Assembly (NCBI GenBank): GCA_037102815.1
Contig: BTPP01000007.1
Span: forward strand, 372,001 to 436,000
Length of the DNA stretch: 64,000 bases
Direction of reading: 5' to 3'
Origin: Neurospora intermedia
Lineage: Eukaryota; Ascomycota; Sordariomycetes; Sordariales; Sordariaceae
Shown here: piece by piece, positions 56,077 to 64,000 of the stretch
Layout of the letters: every line of letters starts with the position of its first letter
Numbering within the stretch: position 1 is the first letter of the stretch
Made by a program: the position numbers and the translations under genes
Notes under the pieces: generated by a model
The model's input: only the letters and a program-made list of their open reading frames with translations
Told to the model about the DNA's origin: nothing
Database searches by the model: none

Positions 56077-57091
56077 GGCGTGTTGAAGGCTGTGAGAGAG
56101 ATGACAGCAGGGCAGTGGTGGTGAAGATGGCTACGGAGGGAAGAGGTCATCTAGTTCAAGGATGACGAGGTTACTATGAGCGCAAAGGTTGGCTTTGATT
56201 ATGGCCATGGTTTTGCGAGAACAATTTACATGGGGGCAGGAAAGATTGGCATGCGAAGAGAAAGGCGAAGTGAGCGGTCACGGCCAGTGTCATGCTCACG
56301 ATTTTATGGCTATGAAGATGGCACAAAGCTATTATTGCTTGATTCAGCAAAAGGCATGGGGAGTTATGGGGTTGGCGCATCATTCAGAGCATTAGCGTTT
56401 GTCGTCATTCTCGAGTTTACACAAGATACCCATACAGATATAAAGATAGACGGACAGTGGTCTATACAGCGAATGTTGCCTCATTCACCTTATTGTATAA
56501 CTTGATGGGTGTTCTACTTCCACAGTAAGCATCAACTGGGAAGCGTTGTTGACTCCAGCTCATCACTGTTGATGCGAGCCAACCAAGAGAAATTCGACCC
56601 GAAGATTTCTTTATGACTCCATACAAATCTCGAGTGAAGTCATATCTGAACCTTGGTGAATCTGTTTGTCATCGACTGGAGACGGGTAGTGAAGCTCTCA
56701 AGTACGTAGGTACGTACTTCGTATACCTGAACGCTGCCAGCCTTTGCCGGGCCGGCAATGGCACAGTGCACTTGAAGTGACGACACCGCAGTTCCGGGCA
56801 GGCTTGGGCTGCAGTCGGTGCCCCCAAAAGCGAGTGAAGGACAGTGTGAGCCAGCCATTTTGAGGCGACAGCGCCAAGACGGCAGCCGACCCCACCGCCC
56901 AGCGACCGCAGTTGGCTGTGGTGTCGGCCGACCCTATTTTCCGCCGCACAAAAATTTCCGGAATTCCTCGATCTCGTCGCCTGTCTCCGCATTGTGCCTT
57001 TGACGATTTCTGACCCGCGCAGAGGCACCGTGAAAAAGCTCCCCCATTCTCCCATTGATCCTCCCCTGATCAACCAGAAAGGAACTGCAAG
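56077..57091. promoter_or_regulatory. taf8 3' flank and cpc-2 promoter
   Basis: 1 kb. The right half is the cpc-2 promoter and leader. Neither strand shows a supported gene. Confidence 0.5.
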
Positions 57092-58704
57092 ATGGCTGAG
57101 CAACTCATCCTCAAGGGCACCCTGGAGGGCCACGTAAGTTTTCTATTTCTTGCCAGTTTCCCGTTCGCCCCGTTTCGCTGATGCTACTGCTGCTGTTGCT
57201 GCCATGTTGTTGCTATTGTCAACGTATGCGCTGGTGGGTGGACTAAGAAGGAGCGCGATGGGCGCAAACCGAAAAGGGTATTGCGAACGAGGAGAGACAA
57301 GTTGGACGGCGACAATGATAGGGACATGGCAGCAGAGAGCAGACAGCAAGCACAGCGATTCGAAAGAGAGAGACAGAGATGTGGTGGAAAAGCAAACAAA
57401 GCGAAATGCAGAAAACTGACCACGATATCTTGGACAGAATGGCTGGGTCACCAGCTTGGCCACCTCTTTGGAGAAGTACGAAACCACCGAATGAACCGCA
57501 TAATACTCGCGCGAAGATCATGAACTTACAAATGTTCTCGCAATTAGCCCCAACATGCTCCTTTCTGGTAGCAGAGACAAGTCCCTCATCATCTGGAACC
57601 TCACCCGCGATGAGACCTCGTACGGCTACCCCAAGCGCCGTCTCCACGGCCACTCTCACATCGTCTCCGACTGTGTACGTTAAATACTCGACATTGGAGG
57701 ATTGTGTGGATATTTGGAAATCGCGGGCAGTTTGACTGATTGGCGCGGCAGGTGATCTCTTCCGACGGTGCCTACGCCCTCTCTGCCTCGTGGGACAAGA
57801 CCCTCCGTCTCTGGGAGCTTTCCACCGGCACCACCACCCGCCGTTTCGTCGGCCACACCAACGACGTTCTCTCCGTCTCTTTCTCCGCCGACAACCGCCA
57901 GATCGTCTCCGGTTCCCGCGATCGCTCCATCAAGCTGTGGAACACCCTCGGTGACTGCAAGTTCACCATCACCGAGAAGGGCCACACCGAGTGGGTTTCC
58001 TGCGTCCGCTTCAGCCCCAACCCCCAGAACCCCGTCATTGTCTCCTCCGGCTGGGACAAGCTCGTCAAGGTATGTTGTATAACCTGCTCTATTCCCCCAA
58101 AAAATTCCGATACCATGATGCATGCATATTTTTCTCAAAAATAGTATTTGCTACTTCAGAGCCCTCGGGCCATGAGACCAACTTCACACGCACTGATTTT
58201 CTCGGAAATCATAAACTCCTTGTCACAAACCGCATGAAATTTGTGAGGATTTGCGACTAACAGTCTCGACTCAATCAGGTTTGGGAGCTCTCGTCCTGCA
58301 AGCTCCAGACTGACCACATCGGTCACACCGGCTACATCAACGCCGTCACCATCTCCCCCGATGGTTCCCTCTGCGCTTCCGGTGGCAAGGACGGTACCAC
58401 CATGCTCTGGGACCTCAACGAGAGCAAGCACCTCTACTCTCTCAACGCCAACGACGAGATCCACGCCCTTGTCTTCTCCCCCAACCGCTACTGGCTCTGC
58501 GCTGCCACCTCCAGCAGCATCATCATCTTCGACCTCGAGAAGAAGAGCAAGGTCGACGAGCTCAAGCCCGAGTTCCAGAACATCGGCAAGAAGTCCCGCG
58601 AGCCCGAGTGTGTCTCCCTCGCCTGGTCTGCCGATGGCCAGACCCTCTTCGCCGGTTACACCGACAACATCATCCGTGCCTGGGGTGTCATGTCCCGCGC
58701 TTAA
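57092..58704 (+). CDS. cpc-2: CPC-2, RACK1 (G-beta-like ribosomal scaffold)
   Basis: 40S-bound WD40 scaffold (yeast Asc1, animal RACK1); in Neurospora cpc-2 is needed for the cross-pathway control response to amino-acid starvation. Five exons (57092-57133, 57438-57475, 57548-57674, 57752-58069, 58279-58704) encode 316 residues, the known CPC-2 length. Seven WD repeats: [139 protein letters not shown] and others. The SRDKS motif early in blade one is the conserved ribosome contact. Introns are 304, 72, 77 and 209 nt; the last holds a C/D snoRNA. Confidence 0.97.
58110..58201 (+). ncRNA. snR24: C/D box snoRNA, U24/snR24-type, in cpc-2 intron 4
   Basis: Box C ATGATGC (58115-58121), D'-like TCAGA (58156-58160), C'-like CATGAGA (58171-58177) and box D CTGA (58193-58196). 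The flanks TTCCGA (58105-58110) and TCGGAA (58202-58207) are exactly complementary, as in a terminal stem. The guide before D', TATTTGCTACT (58145-58155), is complementary to AGUAGCAAAUA, a highly conserved large-subunit rRNA segment targeted by U24. Yeast U24 also lies in an intron of the RACK1 gene ASC1, so position supports identity. The second U24 guide (CACCAAGATC in yeast and human) is not seen before box D. Confidence 0.72.
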
Positions 58705-59428
58705 GCGGAGACGTCGGAGCCGGGACTGGTTGGCTAGGGGACGTTGTGGACGGGAGGCTGGCTGCGCGCAGGTTGTCGGCAGTTGTCCGTGAAGGACGAC
58801 GCCGTTCCAAGCGTCGTGCGGCTGCTGCTGCCGCCGCTGCTGCTGCATCAGGGCAATTTCGAAGGATTCCATGGTAAAGGCGTATTCTCGGAACTGCTTT
58901 GTATCGTCTTTGCTTTCTTTCATTTTAAAACATACCAAAATGAAAGGACAACTGGGAGCTATGGGAACAAGTTGCATTCTAATGTCACTGCGAAAGAGCC
59001 TCTACGTGCAGCGTATTTTTGGTCCACCACATGGCAATGAATGATAATGAAGGCCAAGATGAACCATTTGATGTGTCCGTTTGCGGTGATGTGTGATGTA
59101 TTCGGGATCATGTTGTTTGATGCGGTGAATTGGTATCAATGTTGTTCCCGCCTTCAGCGCCTCGAAGTTGTGAGCTTCCTATTATCCATTCCATTCGTTT
59201 ACATCCCGCTCACTCGCGTCGTCCTCGTCGACATCCCTAGCTTCTCCAGACCTTGAAAGTTTCCTTGACCATTTGTTGCAAATCTCCACTACCCTTCTAT
59301 TTCCTAGCCAACTCATCAACCTCATTCCCGTCACCGGTCACTCTCCTCCACCTCCCCAACTAACCTACACTCTTCTTTCACATCTCTCACATGGCCTATT
59401 CCCATTTCCATTTCCACCCCCGCTCATC
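58705..59428. other. cpc-2 3' flank
   Basis: Gene-free stretch between the cpc-2 stop and the end of a minus-strand small gene. Contains GCTGCTGCCGCCGCTGCTG simple sequence near 58821-58843. Nothing else recognised. Confidence 0.5.
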
Positions 59429-59731
59429 TCATTCCTTCTCCCTACTGAACCCATCCTCATTCTCATCTTTTCCCATTCCTATTCCCGGCCCCGACGGACC
59501 ACTACCACTACCACTACTACTACTACTACCACCACCAACATCATCATACTCTTCCTCCTCCCGTCGTTGTCGTTCCCGGCGCTGTGGATCTCGCCACCAC
59601 TGCAAAATACAAACAGCGATGAAGGTGATCAAGACAAGAATGAGGACGGTGTCGATTATGGCTGTTAGGGTGGGACCTTCGGTTGGGGAGAAGAGGGGGT
59701 TGGCGGCGTGGTTGGCGTCGGGGTCATTCAT
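59429..59731 (-). CDS. small one-TM protein, unknown
   Basis: Hypothetical protein of 100 residues starting MNDPDANHAANPLFSPTEGP. One clear hydrophobic helix at about residues 24-43 (AIIDTVLILVLITFIAVCIL) is followed by the basic WWRDPQRRERQRR, then an acidic EEEEYDD and a Ser/Gly-rich tail. Positive residues after the helix suggest an Nout-Cin single-pass protein. The reading frame continues upstream to 60067, but that part has Ser/Pro/Thr-rich, spacer-like content, so the internal Met at 59731 is preferred. Could be a real small gene or a C-terminal exon of a longer one; no family recognised. Confidence 0.5.
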   Translation of the reverse strand: MNDPDANHAANPLFSPTEGPTLTAIIDTVLILVLITFIAVCILQWWRDPQRRERQRREEEEYDDVGGGSSSSSGSGSGPSGPGIGMGKDENEDGFSREKE

Positions 59732-60730
59732 GCTGGCAGGGAGGGTTTGCGTGGGCTGCTTGAATATAGATATAGATATGTCGGATATAGATATAGGTGT
59801 GAGGGTGGAAGCGGGGGGAAAAGATGAAGGGAAAGATGAGTGAGAGGGAGAGGGAAGAGACGGGGTGAAGGTAGTATTGGTAAATTGGTGTGCCTGAGTA
59901 TAAGTAAAGAGGTTTCGTTGAGTTAGTATATAACTACCTAGCAAAGTGAAATATAAGTAGGTTTCAGAAATGAACTCAAGTTTTGAACCATCGGGAACTG
60001 AAACGATTGATCGACTAACCTGCATCATAATTACATCTTCTTCCTCCCCTTTTTCTTCTCTTGTCACTTCGGAGGGTAATTTACCTAGCTATCCGAGCTC
60101 CCCCGTATGTCTCCGGGCGTAGGAAGACACAAGCAGCTAGCTAAACCGGGTTGACACAAACCGAACGAACGAGCCCTTGTAGTGCGCGAGTGACCCAGAG
60201 AGACAAAACAAGTTCTTCTTGAATCGTGAATGACCTATGGATAACGTAGTCCCCGCAGTCGAAGAAGACCGAATGATATCGAGGTACTGAATAATCATCT
60301 CAAGGACGGTCGGAAAGTTCAGCTTCCAAGTTCGAGTTCAGAAGAGAGAATCATGCAACATTGAAAGAACCATGTTTGCAAAGAGCAAAAAAAGATCCAT
60401 ATGAGAAAGAGAAAGAAAGGAAGGAAGGCAGGCAGTCTTCCGGGACCGAAAGAGCCCCAACTCGGGAAAATATTTCATGCACGTGTGCAACTTCAATCAC
60501 TCACCTGTATTAACCGTCCTGTGTCAAATGAGCCAGGAAGAGAGAGACGTTAGGTTGCTTCCTCCAGGCCATGTACAGTGACACCGTTGTGTTTGCTTCC
60601 GGAAGTGTTACCAATGGTGCCGTGTCTTTTGGCGTAGTTCGACATCCGATGTTGTGTTCATGTTGGCAGCCCCAAAGTTCGTGGTAACCATCGGCTCAAG
60701 TACTGCCCATCTAGTAAGTTCACAATAGTA
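59732..60730. other. intergenic
   Basis: No gene recognised. May include upstream exons or the leader of the small one-TM gene to its left (minus strand). TA at 60729-60730 borders the TIR element. Confidence 0.4.
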
Positions 60731-60888
60731 CGGTGGCCCAAGTGCGTGCTAGGCCGTTTATCCAAAAGTTCAGAAAACAAAAGTCTATACCAGCTGCAGG
60801 CATTAGGCTTACACTAGGGGGTAGTATCAGATCCTTGTACATAACCTTGATAAACTTGGTGTCCCCCGCAAAGTCTCTAGTCCTATTG

Positions 60889-61010
60889 ACTCTCATCAAC
60901 TCCCATTGATTCTCATTAACTCCCATTGACTCCCATTGACTCCCATTGACTCCCATTGACTCCCATTGACTCCCATTGACTCCCATTGACTCCCATTGCT
61001 TCATTGCTCT
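60889..61010. repeat. 10-bp minisatellite TCCCATTGAC
   Basis: Seven consecutive perfect TCCCATTGAC units (60921-60990) with variant units on both sides (TCTCATTAAC, TCCCATTGCT). The minus-strand open frame through it (repeating QWESMGVNGS) is an artefact of the array. Confidence 0.9.
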
Positions 61011-61029
61011 CCCATTGCTTCATTGCTTC

Positions 61030-61110
61030 ATTAGTAGCATTGGTGGCATTGGTGGTATTGGTGGCATTGGTGGTATTGGTGGCATTGGTGGATTAGTGGC
61101 ATTGGTGGTA
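61030..61110. repeat. 9-bp minisatellite GGTGGCATT
   Basis: About eight copies of ATTGGTGGC/ATTGGTGGT in tandem, directly after the 10-bp array. Confidence 0.85.
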
Positions 61111-61192
61111 TTGGTAGTAGTGTAAAGAGACTGCCCCTGGTTTTTCTCCAAATTTTGGAGTTGGGGTAAGGTAGCAATGCAAATGGGTCCCG

Positions 61193-61420
61193 CTCTCTCT
61201 CCCCCCCCCCCCCCCCCCCCCTTCTCCTTCCTCCTCCCAAGGGACGCCTTGGCGCTTAGAACCCTCCAGTAGAGTAACAATGCAAATAGATCCTTCTACC
61301 TTTGGAACTGAAAGGAAAAGTGAAGAAGGAAAAGAGGAGAAGAAGGAAGGAAGGAAAGAAGGAAGGAAAGAAAGAAGGAAAGAAAATGGAGGAAAAAAAG
61401 GAAGAAGAAAAAAGGTTGAA
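61193..61420. repeat. homopolymer C and purine tracts
   Basis: CTCTCTCT leads into 21 consecutive C (61201-61221). From about 61310 to 61410 the plus strand is almost all purine (GGAAGGAAAGAAGGAA). Such sequences can form G-quadruplex or triplex DNA. Confidence 0.8.
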
Positions 61421-61546
61421 GTGAAAGTTCAAAGTCTGAGCGTAAGCGTTGAACGGTAGAGGCGTTGATATAAAATGGCCGACAGCTGGCTGCAGATGAG
61501 AGCTCGGACCAATTTATAAACGGCCTAGCACGCACTTGGGCCACCG

Positions 61547-62403
61547 TACAATAGGGACTAGCAACATGAAATGCCGAGAAGTCTTGGTGAGAGCTTTATG
61601 AGCCACAAACAAATTTTCCTCACGAGATAACACGTTTCCCAATCATGTAGTGAAAGGTTGTCTCCATCAGCGAAAGGGCAAGTCAATTACCAATTTTTTT
61701 CTATTAAAGTTCTGTCAAGAAGTTCCAAACGCTGTGCGGTCTATGCCTATTTCCTATCATCCTATTCAATGAAAATAACAAAACCAAAAGTCGCTGATAA
61801 TACCAAAAGAGAAAACAATATCAATCCACCAACTCCCCTTCTACATTCCGTTTGTTTCAGTTCCCGATCCTCAGCACTTCAGTTATCCCTCCCGTGGCCT
61901 TTCCTCCGTTCCTGTGGGTGCATCACGTTCCCTGTTGCCATGATCTTGTACGTGTCTGTCCCGCTGTTCGTCACCACCCGGTTCGTCCAACCGTGCAAGT
62001 GACTCCCTCAGAAAGTCTCCGAGCCAGGGTGGCTGCTCCGGTAATGTTAGATGTTCAGCGTCGGTGGAGTATCGGTTGTCAGTGGAGTATACGCTGCTGG
62101 CTGAACGGCATCTTCAGCATATGAATGTCGACTGAAAACACTTCCTGGAAAATAAAAGAGGACACAGATAAGCTGCTGGAAACCACAAAAGAGGTTATAG
62201 CTCGCGAAGCGGTGAGAATAGAGGGGGAAACGCCGAAATCATAGATGCCACGCTGAAACGGATGTGGGTAATGTGTAAAACCACACAGAGACGCCTGGGG
62301 AACAACGGAAGAGAAGAATGTAAACTCACCTGGTCTGACACTCGGTTGGGTCGAAGAATCACTTCTGCCATCTCCTTCACCTTCTATTACGGCGCTGGGT
62401 TCT
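61547..62403. other. intergenic
   Basis: 0.86 kb between the TIR element and the end of the DUF3112-type gene. Short frames on the plus strand (61658-62124) show no family features. Confidence 0.45.
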
Positions 62404-63986
62404 TCATTCTACTTTATTAGCTTCCTCATCAGCTTGCCTCACTGTCGGGCCACGGGATGGGCTGCACTCACCTTCTCGAAGATGCGACGGTCCTGTCCAT
62501 CCACTGGTTGCATAGTTGTTGCCAGTATTACCAACTGTCCCGGCGGTCGCAGCACCCGTACCTCTCTCATTTACAGACGAAGAAGACGGCTGCGCTGGAT
62601 TGGATAAAAGTCCAGTAGTACTATTGGCTCCGGAATATGTAAAAGAAGGTGGCGGTGGTCTGATCCCAGAGGATAAAGCCTGCGCCCCGCCCTCAGACGT
62701 GGAGGACTGAGGCACTGAAGTGGATGATCCCGCGAGGAAAGTAGAAGATAGAACGTGCTCGGGTGGCTTGGGAGTACCAGGAGCATCGGGTGCTGGTACA
62801 GCTGGCTGGTTTTCGGCTTCACGCTCCGCATCACGGTCCGCTGCACGCACAGGTTGGTGGCCATTTTGTCCCTCTCCAAAATCTTCCAATGGTATTCCTT
62901 CGCCTGCGGGTTGTGGTTGCTCTTCATTCCTTGGCCTCGCCGGGTTCGGCCTTGCCACGTTCGGCCTTACCGCGTTCGGCCTTGGGTTATACTCGCCTGG
63001 GCCCTTGGCCCCGTTTGGTACCCAAAAGATCTTGTCAATTCGGAAAACGAAGTAAGCGTACAAGATGATAGTATCGATGGTGAAGTTGAAGACGTAGAAG
63101 GCGGCGCGGCTGTGGTACCAAGTTGGGTGGTCCATGGGACGTGCATCAAAGTTTGTTCCAAGTTTGAAGCCGGCGCCCAGAGCATTCAGGCACGAAGTGA
63201 ACAGCAACAGGAAGGTCTTGGTTGACAGCGGTCCTTCTCCAAAATCCTCAAAGGGAACCCGATGCCGATATGCTTCAACGGCGGGGAAAAAAACCGGCCT
63301 GGCAACGCACCACAGGAGGTATCCAATGATGACAATTGGGAGAAAGGCCAAGATGGTTAGCCAAGTGCTCATAATGAGCAGCAAGATACGCTCACCGTGG
63401 CGTATGTCGGCGTTCAGGGTATAGAAGTAATGCACCGTTGTGGCGATGATGATAATCAGGGAAGTGATAATGCTTCCGATGATGATCTTGTGGATCTTGC
63501 TCACATGTGGGTTCTAGCCTAGGCGTGGCTCCATCGCGCGGAGGAGGCGTTGTGCGAAGAAGAGATTCACAATGATGATTATCACGCCGCCCAGAAGGAG
63601 AAACACAGTGGCAGCAATCTCAAGGTGAGGGTTATCCGGTTGTGTTGCCCAGGCAATACGCATCGAGATAGCGATAAGCCGGGCCGTACAAAGGACAAAG
63701 AGTGGCATGTTAAATATGAACTTGCGGCCGCGTTGTTTGTTGCGTTGGAACACGGTCATGTGTATAGCGGCACTCATACCGAAGAGTATGAAAAAGAGAC
63801 TGCAGGGGATAACATCGCGAGCATCCATAGTGGGTATTCCACCGACCGGGGCGTACGGAGGGAGATATGGCGGCGCGGGGGAGCTTGCCTGATCACGATT
63901 ATTATTAGCATCTGTGTTGACAGCGTGTAATTTGGAGGTCTGTTCGAAGGAAGAGATCCCTTACCGCCCGTGTTTCCATTCGCCAT
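62404..63986 (-). pseudogene. DUF3112-like multi-TM protein gene with an in-frame stop
   Basis: Probable fungal seven-helix-type membrane protein (DUF3112). Model: exon 63986-63965 (MANGNTG), intron 63964-63912 (53 nt, GTAAGG..CAG), then 63911-62404. The N-terminus reads SSPAPPYLPPYAPVGGIPT, typical of the family, then helices LFFILFGMSAAIHMTVF, FNMPLFVLCTARLIAI, LEIAATVFLLLGGVIIIIVN and FFAQRLLRAMEPRLG. A TAG codon at 63514-63516 follows exactly where relatives have Trp (RLGW), and the same frame continues NPHVSKIHKIIIGSIITSLIIIIATTVHYFYTL with the remaining helices and a Pro/Ser-rich tail. No intron can remove the stop without deleting conserved sequence. TGG to TAG equals C to T at a CpA on the plus strand, the RIP signature. 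Alternatives: sequencing error or read-through. Confidence 0.65.
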
Positions 63987-64000
63987 TCGTCCGTACACGT

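Larger units (their letters stand above)
60731..61546. mobile_element. TIR element (816 bp) filled with minisatellites
   Basis: Perfect 31-bp inverted repeats form the ends: 60731-60761 (starts CGGTGGCCCAAGTGCGTGCT) and 61516-61546. Direct TA dinucleotides flank both sides (60729-60730, 61547-61548). This is the hallmark of a Tc1/mariner/pogo-class DNA element. No transposase motif was found in any frame. The interior is mainly repeats: 10-bp, 9-bp, a 21-C run and a GGAAGGAAAGAA purine tract. Two copies of GTARCAATGCAAATRGRTCC (about 61171 and 61273) form a short direct repeat. Non-autonomous and hollowed out; TIR identity implies it is not old. Confidence 0.8.

Noticed and set aside
57134-57437. 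Possible second snoRNA in cpc-2 intron 1 (ATGATAG ... CTGA)
   Set aside because: Boxes are weak, no terminal stem pairs and no rRNA-complementary guide was recognised.
60720-61004. Repetitive minus-strand frame (QWESMGVNGS repeats)
   Set aside because: Generated by the 10-bp minisatellite, which reads through in every frame without stops.

Overview
The window looks like nuclear DNA of a filamentous ascomycete of the Sordariales, most likely Neurospora or a close relative. Evidence: genes with short GT..AG introns (about 50-330 nt), C-rich third positions in highly expressed genes, long gene-poor intergenic stretches full of TAGGTAGGTA and GAGGTACC motifs, a 316-residue RACK1 protein matching Neurospora CPC-2, and Pezizomycotina families such as DUF3176 and DUF3112. 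No virus-derived element or CRISPR array was seen.

Layout. 1-9 kb: TRAPP subunit Bet3 (-), the U5 snRNP 40-kDa WD40 protein (+), and a large low-complexity two-TM protein (+). 12.5-15 kb: CCHC zinc-knuckle protein Gis2/CNBP (+) followed by a 24-bp minisatellite, then an intron-containing tRNA-Thr(CGT) (-). 17-19.4 kb: DUF3176 membrane protein (-). 22.4-37 kb: a DHX29/DHX57-like DEVH RNA helicase (-) divergent from the giant translational regulator GCN1 (+). 38.9-45 kb: a TIR element with a tRNA relic inside, ribosomal protein eL19 (+), mitochondrial serine hydroxymethyltransferase (+). 46.7-50.1 kb: an isochorismatase/AlkB/GST-like fusion protein (-). 52.5-58.7 kb: a bacterial-looking LRR protein kinase (-), TAF8 (+), and cpc-2/RACK1 (+) with a U24-type C/D snoRNA in its fourth intron. 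59-64 kb: a small one-TM protein (-), a second TIR element packed with minisatellites, and a DUF3112 membrane gene (-) interrupted by one in-frame stop.

Functional threads. Translation and its control are over-represented: GCN1 and CPC-2 both act in general (cross-pathway) amino-acid control, together with eL19, Gis2, a DHX29-like helicase, a tRNA and an rRNA-modifying snoRNA. These are separate transcription units and the clustering may be chance. Exon structures were worked out by hand from splice consensus, reading-frame continuity and remembered protein families; every multi-exon total is a multiple of three. The strongest candidates for something unusual are the two TIR elements, the intronic snoRNA, the long hairpin in eL19 intron 1, the triple-domain fusion, the bacterial-type LRR kinase and the two stop-codon oddities (Gis2, DUF3112).
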